Positions 25,852 through 34,631 of a stretch of DNA of 64,000 nt are shown piece after piece. The notes beneath the pieces are model-generated. The model saw nothing but the letters and a program-made list of their open reading frames with translations. It made no database searches and was not told where the DNA came from. Made by a program: the position numbers and the translations under genes. The DNA comes from an uncultured Lachnospiraceae bacterium. GTDB taxonomy: Bacteria > Bacillota > Clostridia > Lachnospirales > Lachnospiraceae. The first letter of the stretch is position 1. The number at the start of each line of letters is the position of its first letter. Location: assembly GCA_946558465.1 (NCBI GenBank), contig CAMNTM010000012.1, positions 27,128 through 91,127 on the forward strand, read 5' to 3'.

Positions 25852-26754
25852 ATGATGAACAAAGGCAGAAAAATGACGGCAGTTTTGTTAGTTCTGGTGA
25901 TGGCGCTCTCATTAGCGGCATGCCAGAAGGAGGGACAGGAGGCATCGGGTGAGGCCGAAAAACCAGAGCTTACCGTAGGCTGTTTGGCAAGAGATGAGGA
26001 TTCCGTGAAGTGGATTGCAGAGAAACTGGCAGATAAGTATGTAATTACGCCTCGAGTATATTCTGAGACTGTAAGCATTATGCAGGCGGCAGCAGACGGA
26101 GAAGATGATCTGAACTATATTGCCAGCATTCCATACTGGGAAAACTATAATTCAAGTTACGGCGGTGATTTGATTTTTTATAAGGATCATGTCACAGCAA
26201 GTCCGGCGCTTTTTATCAGCCAGAAATGTAAGTCTCTGGAGGAAATTCCGCAAAACGGGATCATTGCTGTTGCCAATGATAATGCAAGCAGACTTCGTGA
26301 ACTGAGATTTTTGCAGGAGCTGGGTGTACTGGAGTATGATGAAAATGTAGAATATCCAACGGTTCTTGATATTACGTCGAATCCGAAAAATCTGACGGTA
26401 AATGAGATTGATGCAAGAAGCCGTGTTGGAGCTCTTCCAGATTATGATGCGTTATCAATAGCATCATCTAATTTCTGGATGATGGATGCAGGGGAGAGAG
26501 AGAAGTGTGCGATTCTTGCACAGGAGTCTGATCAGGCCTGTGCAGACGCGGGCGGACAGGGATTCTGCTGTTTGAAGGAGAATGAAAACGAGCCGTGGAT
26601 GGAGGATATCTGGAAGACGGCTTGTACGAAGGAATTTGCAGACTGGCTGCTGGAAACCTATGAAGGAGCTTTTATACCCATCGGGTATTATCTGCAGAGC
26701 GGTCAGGTAGAATATGAAAAACCAACCTTTGAGGTTCCAGATATTTACGAATAG
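25852..26754 (+). CDS. ABC transporter substrate-binding lipoprotein, MetQ-like
   Basis: A 300-residue lipoprotein with the signal MALSLAAC (Cys24 or 25, depending on which of two adjacent ATGs is used; AGGAGG precedes both). The mature part resembles NlpA/MetQ-type binding proteins, with the typical YWENYN, EIPQNGIIAVANDNASR and GALPDYDALSIASSNF blocks. It completes the importer with the NIL ATPase and permease. It is more divergent from typical methionine-binding proteins than the other two subunits, so the ligand may be a modified amino acid. Confidence 0.82.
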   Translation: MMNKGRKMTAVLLVLVMALSLAACQKEGQEASGEAEKPELTVGCLARDEDSVKWIAEKLADKYVITPRVYSETVSIMQAAADGEDDLNYIASIPYWENYNSSYGGDLIFYKDHVTASPALFISQKCKSLEEIPQNGIIAVANDNASRLRELRFLQELGVLEYDENVEYPTVLDITSNPKNLTVNEIDARSRVGALPDYDALSIASSNFWMMDAGEREKCAILAQESDQACADAGGQGFCCLKENENEPWMEDIWKTACTKEFADWLLETYEGAFIPIGYYLQSGQVEYEKPTFEVPDIYE

Positions 26755-26772
26755 ATAATGGAGGAAAATGCT

Positions 26773-27141
26773 ATGGCGACTATTATTGTTATGACAAGTG
26801 TTAGTTTTACAGAAAAGGAAAGCAAAGACTTTATTAAGTTAGTAGCGGATACGGCGGTTGAGGCGTTTCACCTGCCGCCGGATATGAGAGATGTATATTT
26901 GAATGTAATACCAGAAAGCTGCCAGACTTCTCATGGGCATGGCCAGATTACTTTCTTTGTATATACCGCTCCGGGAAAGCCTGTCGAGTATAAGAGGGCG
27001 CTGGTTCAGGGTATGCAGGAGACGGTAAATCAATTCTTTCAGGAAAAGGAAGTTAATTCAGTAGTCATAATAAAAGAGCATCCAAATGAAAATGTAGGGG
27101 CCGGCGGTATCTTAAGATATGATGCAAGAAAAGGAAATTAA
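26773..27141 (+). CDS. Tautomerase-superfamily-like small protein lacking Pro1
   Basis: About 122 residues with a duplicated beta-alpha-beta look, resembling 4-oxalocrotonate tautomerase-like proteins (SFTEKESKDFIKLVADTAVEAF, then VYLNVIPESCQTSHGHGQ, ending VGAGGILRYDARKGN). Catalytic tautomerases use the amino-terminal proline. The likely start at 26773 (GGAGG 8 bases upstream) encodes Met-Ala-Thr, and an earlier ATG at 26758 gives no Pro either. So either it uses another mechanism or it is a binding subunit. The frame overlaps the next gene by 23 bases. Family assignment is by eye. Confidence 0.6.
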   Translation: MATIIVMTSVSFTEKESKDFIKLVADTAVEAFHLPPDMRDVYLNVIPESCQTSHGHGQITFFVYTAPGKPVEYKRALVQGMQETVNQFFQEKEVNSVVIIKEHPNENVGAGGILRYDARKGN

Positions 27142-28345
27142 TTATTCAGAACGGGTGAATAAAGATATGATAATTGATATAAGAGAAAAGGTAAAAGAAA
27201 CAGAGCCTTTGGTGAGGGAATGGTTTCATTATCTTCATGAAAATCCGGAGCTGGGATTTGAAGAATTCCAGACGGCAGCATTCGTTGAGGAGACTTTGAA
27301 AAGCTTTCAGAAAATTGAGGTAAGGCGTTTGGGGAAGACGGGTGTTATGGGAATCTTAAAGACGGGAAGGCCGGGAAAGACGATAGCATTTAGGGCTGAT
27401 ATGGATGCACTGCCGATTCAGGAAGACAGTACGCACAGAGTATGTTCTAAAAAGGCTGGTGTTATGCATGCATGCGGACATGACGGGCATACTGCCACTC
27501 TGCTTGGGGCAGCAAAATGTTTATCACAGATGCAGGAGAAGCTTCAGGGAGAATTTCGTTTTATTTTCCAGCCGTCGGAAGAGATTCAGCCTGGCGGAGC
27601 CAAAAGGATGGTGGAGGAGGGAGCAGCAGACGGTGTAGATTATATCTTTGGCATGCATTATAATGCGGACGAGATGCCGGGAACCTTTCTGATACATTCG
27701 GGAACAGATTTTGCAGCGAGCTGTAATTTTCGGATATGTTTGAGCGGAAAAGGAGGACATGCTGCATTCCCACATTATTCTCAGGATACAGTATTGGCCT
27801 CGGCTCAAATTGTATCGGCTCTGCATCAGATTGTACCCCGTTTTCTGGATCCGCAGTCAGGAGCCGTACTTAGTGTAACTCAGATACATGGGGGAAACAG
27901 TTATAATAGTTTCCCAGAGACTGTGGAGATGGGAGGAACCATACGTTATCAGGATGAGGAGAGCGGCAGAGTACTTATAGAGAAGGCGCAGCAGATTGCA
28001 CAGGGGATTGGAAATGTATATGGTTTTTTATGCAGATGGGAATTAAAAGAAGGATGTGGATTAGTGTACAATGAGCCTGTATTGACGGAAGCAGTAAAAA
28101 ATCTACTGGAGTGTCAGTTCGGAAAATGGAATGTAATTAATCATAATCCAGTGATGGGGTCGGAGGATTTCTCGGAATATTTAAGGAAGGTAAGAGGAGT
28201 ATATTTCTGGGCAGGCTGTAAGACTGTAGAAGAAGATGGAAGCTCTTATCCGTCGCATACTTCCGGTTATCAGTTAAATGAGGAAGCTCTTGGTTATGGA
28301 TTGGAAAGTGTTATACGGGTGATGACTGCATTTTCGCAGAATTAA
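27119..28345 (+). CDS. M20-family amidohydrolase (N-acyl amino acid hydrolase)
   Basis: A 408-residue zinc peptidase-fold enzyme that removes acyl groups from N-acyl amino acids or related amides. Metal-site motifs are present: DMDALP near residue 97, HACGHDGHTA near 119, EEIQPGGAKRM near 153, the dimerisation-domain GKGGHAAFPH near 212, and MGSEDFS near 352. Either the ATG at 27119 or one at 27167 could be the start; neither has a strong ribosome site, and the later one would remove the overlap with the preceding gene. In this operon it would release a free amino acid from an imported N-acyl compound for the desulfidase-like enzyme. Confidence 0.88.
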   Translation: MMQEKEINYSERVNKDMIIDIREKVKETEPLVREWFHYLHENPELGFEEFQTAAFVEETLKSFQKIEVRRLGKTGVMGILKTGRPGKTIAFRADMDALPIQEDSTHRVCSKKAGVMHACGHDGHTATLLGAAKCLSQMQEKLQGEFRFIFQPSEEIQPGGAKRMVEEGAADGVDYIFGMHYNADEMPGTFLIHSGTDFAASCNFRICLSGKGGHAAFPHYSQDTVLASAQIVSALHQIVPRFLDPQSGAVLSVTQIHGGNSYNSFPETVEMGGTIRYQDEESGRVLIEKAQQIAQGIGNVYGFLCRWELKEGCGLVYNEPVLTEAVKNLLECQFGKWNVINHNPVMGSEDFSEYLRKVRGVYFWAGCKTVEEDGSSYPSHTSGYQLNEEALGYGLESVIRVMTAFSQN

Positions 28346-28360
28346 AAGGAGGATTTTAAT

Positions 28361-29344
28361 ATGCAATATATGAAAATTGGGAAATCGGGTATTCAGGCGT
28401 CGGTTATTACTCTGGGTGCTATGGGGATCGGCGGTGGAACCTGGTGGAGAAATTCTGATGATCAGGAATCCATACGGACCATTCATCAAGCGTTAGAACT
28501 TGGGGTTAATACGATTGATACGGCGCCCGTATATGGATTTGGACATAGTGAAGAAGTAGTAGGGAAGGCTGTTAAGGGTAACCGTTCGAAATATATCATT
28601 TCCACAAAATGTGGTTTATGGTGGGATGATGAAGAGGGAAGCTTTCGCTTTGAGAAGGATGGACATAAGGTAACCAGAAATCTTACAGCGCATGCTATCC
28701 GGACTGAAATTGAAAGAAGTCTGAAACGTCTGGGAACAGATTATATTGATATTTATTATACGCATAATCCTGTCTGCCCTCCGGTTATGACTCCGGCACA
28801 GGAGACAGTGGGAACACTTATGGAGCTTAAAAAAGAGGGAAAGATTCGTGCGATTGGTTCTTCTAATATGACGCCGGATGAAATCAGACAATATACGTCT
28901 CTTGGTGAAATTGATATTATTCAGGGACATTATAGTATGCTGGACCGGAATGCGGCTAAAGAGATTATACCGCTGTGCCGTGAGAAAGGACTTCCGTTTC
29001 ATGCTTATATGCCGCTTGAAAGGGGTCTTCTTACAGGTAAAATAACAAAAGATTATGTTGTGCCTGCAGGAGATGCAAGAGATGATTCTCCGCTCTGGAA
29101 GCCGGGTGTATTTTCAAGGGCTGTGGACTTCGTAGATAGTCTTCAGGATATTTGCCAGGCATATAACTGCAGCTGTGCGCATCTTGCGGTTGCTTATCTG
29201 CGCGCCAAAGGTGAGGATATTAACGTAATTGCCGGGGCAAGAAGAGTGTATCAGATTGAAGATATTGTACATGCAGTTGATGTGAAGCTTACAGAGTCTG
29301 ATGTGGCTGAAATAGAAAATCGTATTCAGAAATATAATCTTTAA
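28361..29344 (+). CDS. Aldo/keto reductase
   Basis: A 327-residue NAD(P)H-dependent aldo/keto reductase of the bacterial YajO/Tas-like group. The catalytic set is visible: Asp and Tyr in DTAPVYGFGHSEE near residue 48, Lys in ISTKCG near 82, and His in YYTHNP near 131. The C-terminal GARRVYQIEDIV block forms the nucleotide phosphate site. AAAGGAGGA precedes the ATG. It lies 15 bases after the amidohydrolase and 15 before the alcohol dehydrogenase, so carbonyl reduction is probably part of the same pathway. Confidence 0.9.
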   Translation: MQYMKIGKSGIQASVITLGAMGIGGGTWWRNSDDQESIRTIHQALELGVNTIDTAPVYGFGHSEEVVGKAVKGNRSKYIISTKCGLWWDDEEGSFRFEKDGHKVTRNLTAHAIRTEIERSLKRLGTDYIDIYYTHNPVCPPVMTPAQETVGTLMELKKEGKIRAIGSSNMTPDEIRQYTSLGEIDIIQGHYSMLDRNAAKEIIPLCREKGLPFHAYMPLERGLLTGKITKDYVVPAGDARDDSPLWKPGVFSRAVDFVDSLQDICQAYNCSCAHLAVAYLRAKGEDINVIAGARRVYQIEDIVHAVDVKLTESDVAEIENRIQKYNL

Positions 29345-29359
29345 GAGGAGGAATGAATC

Positions 29360-30538
29360 GTGAATAATTTTGTTTATTATGCACCGACACAGGTAATATT
29401 TGGAAAAAATGCAGAGGCGGAGCTGGGGAACCTGGTAAAAGATTTGAATTGTAAGAAGATCTTAATTCATTATGGAGGACGAAGCGCCGAGAAAACGGGC
29501 GTTCTGAATAAGGTGGCAAAGGCTGTGGAGGATGCAGGTATCGCTTATGTGAAGCTTGGAGGCGTAGTGCCTAATCCGCATTTGTCATTGGTTTATGAAG
29601 GAATTGAGCTTTGTAAAAAGGAAGGTGTGGATTTTATCCTTGCAGTGGGGGGCGGCAGCGTTATTGATTCTGCCAAAGCAATTGGCTATGGCGCGGCTAA
29701 TGAGGGTGATGTCTGGGAGCTTTACAATGGAAAAAGAAAACCAGATGCCTGTCTTCCTATCGGGGTCGTTCTTACTATAGCTGCAGCAGGAAGCGAAATG
29801 AGTAACAGCTCTGTTTTAACAAAGGAGGATGAGGGTTTGAAGCTTTCCTGTAATACAAACCTGGCCCGTCCCAAATTCGCTGTCATGAATCCGGAGTTTA
29901 CATTGACTCTGCCGGATTACCAGACTTCCTGCGGATGTACGGATATTTTCCTTCATACGGCAGAGCGTTATTTTACAAGTAATGGAAATATGAGTATTAC
30001 GGACAGTATTGCAGAAGCTCTTATGCGTACGGTAATTAAATTTGCAAAGGTTCTTCGGAAACAGCCGGATAATTACGAAGCAAGGGCAGAAGTTATGTGG
30101 GCAGGAAGTCTTTCCCATAACGGACTTACCGGATGTGGAAATAAGAGAAATGATATGGCAACACATATGATGGAGCATGAAGTGGGCGGTATGTTCGACG
30201 TGGCTCACGGAGCCGGACTTGCGGCATTATGGGGAAGCTGGGCAAGGTATGTCTATAAAGACTGTCTTGGAAGATTCGTAAAATTTGCGGTAGAAGTTAT
30301 GGGGATTGAAGATGGAGAGGATAAGGAGGCCGTGGCGCTGAAAGGAATTGAGGCGGTAGAAGAATTCTATCGTTATATGGGAATGCCTACCTCTTTGAAG
30401 GAACTCGGTATTTCACCTACAGAGGAGCAGATAAAGAAAATGGCCCATCTTTGCAGTCTTGCATGCGGCGGTACGAATGGTTCCGCGAAGGCGTTGAATG
30501 AAGAGGATATGGTGAAGATTTATCATATGGCGATGTAG
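29360..30538 (+). CDS. Iron-containing alcohol dehydrogenase
   Basis: A 392-residue group III (Fe-dependent) alcohol dehydrogenase of the butanol-dehydrogenase/YqhD branch. The NAD(P) site GGGSVIDSAKAI is near residue 96. The metal ligands fall in CTDIFLHTAERYF (Asp, His), THMMEHEVGG (His) and FDVAHGAGLA (His). AGAGGAGG precedes the GTG/ATG region; the start codon at 29360 is GTG. It is the last gene of the operon, followed by a terminator. It would reduce an aldehyde or ketone end product and recycle NAD(P)+. Confidence 0.92.
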   Translation: MNNFVYYAPTQVIFGKNAEAELGNLVKDLNCKKILIHYGGRSAEKTGVLNKVAKAVEDAGIAYVKLGGVVPNPHLSLVYEGIELCKKEGVDFILAVGGGSVIDSAKAIGYGAANEGDVWELYNGKRKPDACLPIGVVLTIAAAGSEMSNSSVLTKEDEGLKLSCNTNLARPKFAVMNPEFTLTLPDYQTSCGCTDIFLHTAERYFTSNGNMSITDSIAEALMRTVIKFAKVLRKQPDNYEARAEVMWAGSLSHNGLTGCGNKRNDMATHMMEHEVGGMFDVAHGAGLAALWGSWARYVYKDCLGRFVKFAVEVMGIEDGEDKEAVALKGIEAVEEFYRYMGMPTSLKELGISPTEEQIKKMAHLCSLACGGTNGSAKALNEEDMVKIYHMAM

Positions 30539-30571
30539 GGGATAGTCTGCTATAGGGACATCCGGATAAGT

Positions 30572-30602
30572 AAAAGGAATCTATTTGTAGGTTCCTTTTT
30601 TA
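30572..30602 (+). terminator. Intrinsic terminator of the sulfur-amino-acid operon
   Basis: AAAAGGAA (30572-30579) pairs with TTCCTTTT (30592-30599), with a 12-base loop and T-run. Confidence 0.8.
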
Positions 30603-30612
30603 ATTACGCAGT

Positions 30613-30649
30613 GTCCGGCAAAACGCGCCAGTGACGCGTTTTGTCGGAC
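30613..30649. repeat. 15-bp GC-rich inverted repeat
   Basis: Arms at 30613-30627 and 30635-30649 differ at one wobble position; the loop is CCAGTGA. A run of six T follows nine bases later. It may be a backup terminator or a dispersed hairpin element. Confidence 0.6.
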
Positions 30650-30735
30650 TGGGCTGTGTTTTTTATCGAATATTTGACGCGGATATTTGGCATGAAAGCC
30701 ATGAAATATTTTATGGGATATTACCTGAAAGGCAG

Positions 30736-30764
30736 TTGGGTTTTTCCTTCCTGTATGTTATAAT
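30736..30764 (+). promoter_or_regulatory. Promoter of the YbaK-family gene
   Basis: TTGGGT (30736-30741), 17 bp, TATAAT (30759-30764). The ~95-base leader holds an 8-bp helix CCTCTCTT/AAGAGAGG (30775-30782, 30807-30814) and a TTCAG/CTGAA hairpin before the ribosome site. Confidence 0.55.
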
Positions 30765-30868
30765 GTGCACGTATCCTCTCTTGCTTGGGGCGTGTATGTC
30801 TTTGCTAAGAGAGGGTAATGACGGTTCAGGCAGGTCTGAAGAAGAAAGTAAAATGGAGGAAAAGCAGT

Positions 30869-31405
30869 ATGTATATCAGTGATATAACAACTACGGCGCC
30901 CACAGACGAGCGAATGCCTCTGGAGCGGAAGATGTATGAGACCTTAGATAAATTAAAGATTCCATATGAGCGGGTGGATAACGACCCGGCAGCTTCGATG
31001 GAGGAATGTGCAGCCATTGACAAGGCGATTGGGACGGAAATCCGAAAGAACGTATTCCTGTGTAATCAGAAGAAAACCACATTTTTTCTGCTTGTGATGC
31101 CGGCAGATAAAGCGTTTGATACGGCTTCCTTCAGTAAGAAGCTTGGGGTATCCCACATGTCGTTTGCACCGCCGGAGAAGATGCTGGAGCATCTGGGTAC
31201 GACTCCCGGTTCGGCCAGTGTTGCAGGACTTCTAAACGACGAGGATGATTATGTTCAGGTAATTATAGATAAGGAAGTGGCGGAAAGCGAGTGGTTCGGG
31301 TGTAATCCGGGAATTAATACAAGTCATTTGAAATTCAGGACAAAGGATTTGATTAAGAAGTTTCTTCCTCATGTTCATCACAGGCCGAGGATTGTAGAGC
31401 TGTAA
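30869..31405 (+). CDS. YbaK/ProX-family aminoacyl-tRNA deacylase
   Basis: A 178-residue editing-domain protein of the ProX/PrdX branch, which hydrolyses misacylated tRNA such as Ala-tRNA-Pro. It has the KNVFLCNQKKTTFFLLVMPADK core and the GTTPGSASVAGLLND loop typical of PrdX-like proteins, in which the Gly-rich loop binds the aminoacyl end. The start at 30869 follows GGAGGA by 8 bases; an in-frame ATG 51 bases upstream lies inside the leader hairpin and has no site. It is preceded by its own promoter and followed by the pentapeptide gene. Confidence 0.88.
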   Translation: MYISDITTTAPTDERMPLERKMYETLDKLKIPYERVDNDPAASMEECAAIDKAIGTEIRKNVFLCNQKKTTFFLLVMPADKAFDTASFSKKLGVSHMSFAPPEKMLEHLGTTPGSASVAGLLNDEDDYVQVIIDKEVAESEWFGCNPGINTSHLKFRTKDLIKKFLPHVHHRPRIVEL

Positions 31406-31443
31406 ATGTATTTTTAGAATACTTTAGAAAGGAGGAATGTCAG

Positions 31444-32145
31444 ATGCGCAGTATATCTGCAGAAGAGCTTGGGAGTATTCTTAAGGGCAGGAAGCCGGGA
31501 GAGAGACTTGGACTGGCCGAATTGGAATTTAAGGGTATGGATTTGACCGGCTGGGATTTAAGTAACACAGATTTGACTTTGAGCTCCTTTCAGGATACGG
31601 TGTTAAACAATGTGGATTTTCACGGCAGCAGTGTGGAGAATGCATTATTTGACGGCTGCCCGATGCATGGCGCCGATTTTCAGAACGCGGATATGAGGAC
31701 GGCCTCTTTTCGTTACTGCGATATGAGGAAATGTAATATAAGAGGTGCAGACCTGTTCGGCGCGGTGCTGGAATTTGCAAGGCTTGAGGAAATTGAGCCG
31801 GACGAGAACACGAAGTGGTTCCGCCTGTACTGTCCGGAGAAGGGAGCATTTCTCGGTTATAAAAAATGTGTCAATAACCGGCTGGTACAGCTTCTGATTC
31901 CGGCGGATGCCAAGCGGACGTCGGCGACACGTCCTTCCTGCAGATGCAGCAAGGCGAAGGTACTTACGATTAAGAGCTTTGATTTTAAGGAAAATTATGA
32001 GGAAGCGTGGTCTCTTGTGGATGAAAATTTCGTGTACAGGAGAGGCGAATGGGTGGAAGTGAAAAATTTTAATGAGGACAGGTGGATGGATTCCACGACA
32101 GGAATTCATTTCTGGCTGACCAGAGAAGAGGCAGAGGCGTATTGA
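31444..32145 (+). CDS. Pentapeptide repeat protein with C-terminal DUF5758-like domain
   Basis: 233 residues. Residues ~28-115 are about 15 pentapeptide repeats of the A(D/N)Lxx type (LTGWDLSNTDLTLSSF..., GADFQNADMRTASF), which would form a short right-handed quadrilateral beta-helix. The C-terminal half (RLYCPEKGAFLGYKK... to GIHFWLTREEAEAY) matches the domain DUF5758 found after such repeats and in phage proteins. Its function is unknown. AAAGGAGG precedes the ATG, and the next ATPase gene starts one base after its stop, so the two are coupled. Confidence 0.85.
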   Translation: MRSISAEELGSILKGRKPGERLGLAELEFKGMDLTGWDLSNTDLTLSSFQDTVLNNVDFHGSSVENALFDGCPMHGADFQNADMRTASFRYCDMRKCNIRGADLFGAVLEFARLEEIEPDENTKWFRLYCPEKGAFLGYKKCVNNRLVQLLIPADAKRTSATRPSCRCSKAKVLTIKSFDFKENYEEAWSLVDENFVYRRGEWVEVKNFNEDRWMDSTTGIHFWLTREEAEAY

Positions 32146-32146
32146 T

Positions 32147-33850
32147 ATGAAGACGGCAGAGGATTTAAAACAGTTATTGTACCGGATTGACAGAAAGGGC
32201 TATCCGGCTTATAAGGAGACGAAGGGAAGCTATCGTTTCGGGAAATTTATGTTGGTGATAGACCATGTGCAGGGGGATCCTTTTGCGGCGCCCTCTAAGC
32301 TTCATGTGGAGGTGGCCGGGAGACAGGCCGGCTTTCCGGAGCGTCTGTACGATAAAAAGCATAAGCGCGTTGCACTTCAGGATTATCTGACGAGGCAGTT
32401 TGGAAGGCTGGCGGAGAGATATTCCTTTCAGGCAAAAGGCTCCGGAAAAAGCGGAATTCTGTCTGTGACCAGATGCGGGCAGGAAATATTAGAGAGAAGT
32501 GCCTGTACCGTGAATCCGGCGGACGGAGGCGTAGTCGTCCGGTTTGAGGCCGGCTTTCCGGCAAACGGAAGGACGATTAATGCCAGGGAGCTTATGAAAA
32601 TTTTATTTGATTTTCTGCCGGAATGTGTAGAGAAAGCTTTGTTTTACAAAAATCTGAATCAGACTGCGGCGGAGAAGGTTATGGAGCTTTCGGAAGACAG
32701 AGAGTATATCCTGAATCAATTAGAGCCGCTTGGACTTATTGCATTTGTGGCTGATGGGTCAGTGCTTCCAAGAGAGTCCGGGGTATCCCAGAGGCCGATG
32801 AAGGAAGCGGTAAGCTTCCGGTCACCAAAATCAATGGAGGTAACTCTAAAGCTTCCATATAAAGGAAGAATTTCCGGGATGGGGATACGAAAGGGAGTTA
32901 CTTTGATTGTAGGCGGAGGGTATCATGGAAAGTCTACACTTCTTAAGGCACTGGAGATGGGAGTGTATCCGCATATAGCAGGCGACGGCAGGGAATATGT
33001 GGTGACGGCAGAGACGGCAGTAAAGATTCGTGCGGAGGATGGACGAAGCATCAAGCATACAGATATCTCTATGTTTATCAATGACCTGCCGAATGGAAAG
33101 GATACAAAGGCATTTTCGACAGAGGATGCCAGTGGAAGTACTTCACAGGCAGCTAATGTAGTAGAGGCTGTAGAGGCAGGTGCAGAGGTGTTTTTCATAG
33201 ATGAGGATACGAGCGCTACTAATTTTATGGTGAGAGATGAGTTGATGCAGAGGGTCATTCACCGGGATATGGAGCCGATTACCCCGTTTATTGAGCGGAT
33301 GCGGGATTTGTATGAGCTTCACGGCATTTCTACGGTTCTGGTGGCGGGAAGCTCCGGAGCCTATTTTGAGGTGGCGGATACAATTCTGCAGATGGATAAG
33401 TATGTGCCGAGAGAGATTACAGAGAAGGCTAAGGAGACTGCAAGGGAATATCCTGCGCTGGAGCTTCCAAAGGGCAGGGCAGAGCTTCCGGGCTTCAGGA
33501 GATATCCGGGAAAGAATCCGGGGATTGTACACAAGGGCCGGATTAAGATTAAGACTATGGGTAAGGACGGCGTTTCACTGAATCATGAGAATGTGGATCT
33601 AAGGTACGTGGAGCAGCTTGCGGACTATGAACAGCTTACCTGTCTTGGATATATGCTGAAATATATGGAGGAGCACGTATTTGACGCAGGAAAGAGTGTA
33701 CAGGAGATTGTGGAGGGACTGGTGGAGAGAATTAAAAAGCAGGGATTTGAAGCCTTTTGCGACGGCGGTTATCTTCCGGGCAATCTGGCGCTTCCGAGAA
33801 GCCAGGAGATCTATGCGTGTGTAAACCGGTATCGAGGTCTGAAGCTGTGA
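32147..33850 (+). CDS. ABC-class ATPase of the PF09818 family
   Basis: A 567-residue protein of the predicted ABC-class ATPases (PF09818). Residues ~1-240 are the family-specific N domain (RIDRKGYPAYKETKGSY...). Walker A is GGGYHGKSTLL near residue 257, Walker B EVFFIDEDTSATNFM near 348, and STVLVAGSSG near 397 is the switch region. It has no membrane segment, so it is not a transporter. A distant trypanosome relative (MRB1590) binds RNA. Its GTGA overlap with a tRNA-methyltransferase gene supports an RNA role here, which is inference. Confidence 0.88.
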   Translation: MKTAEDLKQLLYRIDRKGYPAYKETKGSYRFGKFMLVIDHVQGDPFAAPSKLHVEVAGRQAGFPERLYDKKHKRVALQDYLTRQFGRLAERYSFQAKGSGKSGILSVTRCGQEILERSACTVNPADGGVVVRFEAGFPANGRTINARELMKILFDFLPECVEKALFYKNLNQTAAEKVMELSEDREYILNQLEPLGLIAFVADGSVLPRESGVSQRPMKEAVSFRSPKSMEVTLKLPYKGRISGMGIRKGVTLIVGGGYHGKSTLLKALEMGVYPHIAGDGREYVVTAETAVKIRAEDGRSIKHTDISMFINDLPNGKDTKAFSTEDASGSTSQAANVVEAVEAGAEVFFIDEDTSATNFMVRDELMQRVIHRDMEPITPFIERMRDLYELHGISTVLVAGSSGAYFEVADTILQMDKYVPREITEKAKETAREYPALELPKGRAELPGFRRYPGKNPGIVHKGRIKIKTMGKDGVSLNHENVDLRYVEQLADYEQLTCLGYMLKYMEEHVFDAGKSVQEIVEGLVERIKKQGFEAFCDGGYLPGNLALPRSQEIYACVNRYRGLKL

Positions 33851-34602
33851 AGGAAGCTGTGATAGAAAATCCGGCAGAATCTTTGATACTCAGGCCGATA
33901 GCCCGCATACGGACAGATTTCCCGGAAAAATTCGGAGTTCCCAGACAGAGCGGGCTTGCAGATACGAAAGGGGAGATCGTCTTTCTGCCGGAATATAGGA
34001 ATCCGGAGGCATTGCGGGGGATTGAAGAATATTCACATTTGTGGATTTTATGGGGATTCTCGCAGGCTGCAGGAAGATCAGAAAAGGGCTGGCATTCGAC
34101 GGTGCGTCCGCCGAGACTCGGAGGAAACGAGCGTATAGGCGTGTTTGCAACCCGGTCGCCGTTCCGCCCCAATCCCATCGGCTTGTCCTGCGTGAGGCTT
34201 GAGAAGATACTAAAGCGGAGAGAAGGGCTTGTTTTATGTGTGGCAGGTGTGGATATGACAGACGGGTCACCGGTCTATGATATAAAGCCTTACCTTCCCT
34301 ACGTGGATGCATATCCGGAAGCATCTGGCAGCTTTGCAGGAAGAATGAAAAATTATGAGTTATTAGTAGAATTTCCTGAGAAATGGCTTGAGAAGGTGCC
34401 GCCAGAGCACCGGACAGTACTTCGGCGGATTTTGTCGCAGGATCCCAGACCGGCCTATCAGGGGAGCTCTGAGCGGATATACGGTATGCAGTATGCCGGA
34501 CTGGAGGTAAAATTCATGGTGGCGGAAGGGGTATTGACGGTATGTAAGGTCGAAAGCTGCGGAAAGAAAAGAGAGAATGATATGATGCAGAAGGCAGAAT
34601 AG
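33847..34602 (+). CDS. trmO: tRNA t6A37 N6-methyltransferase TrmO-like
   Basis: About 251 residues, a SAM-dependent methyltransferase that adds a methyl group to t6A at position 37 of some tRNAs. The beta-barrel motifs are clear: PIARIRTDFPEKFGVPRQ at the start, HLWILWGFSQ, RSPFRPNPIGLS and DIKPYLPYVDA. The start is placed at GTG 33847, which overlaps the upstream stop (GTGA, GAGG 10 bases upstream); GTG 33859 is an alternative. The frame stays open upstream within the ATPase gene, but that extension is out of family. The C-terminal ~25 residues are basic and variable. Confidence 0.9.
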   Translation: MKEAVIENPAESLILRPIARIRTDFPEKFGVPRQSGLADTKGEIVFLPEYRNPEALRGIEEYSHLWILWGFSQAAGRSEKGWHSTVRPPRLGGNERIGVFATRSPFRPNPIGLSCVRLEKILKRREGLVLCVAGVDMTDGSPVYDIKPYLPYVDAYPEASGSFAGRMKNYELLVEFPEKWLEKVPPEHRTVLRRILSQDPRPAYQGSSERIYGMQYAGLEVKFMVAEGVLTVCKVESCGKKRENDMMQKAE

Positions 34603-34631
34603 AAGACTACAAAAGAAGGAATGTGTTGAGG

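Noticed and set aside
30631..30882. 83-codon frame before the YbaK-type gene
   Set aside because: It covers the promoter and leader hairpins and has no ribosome site.
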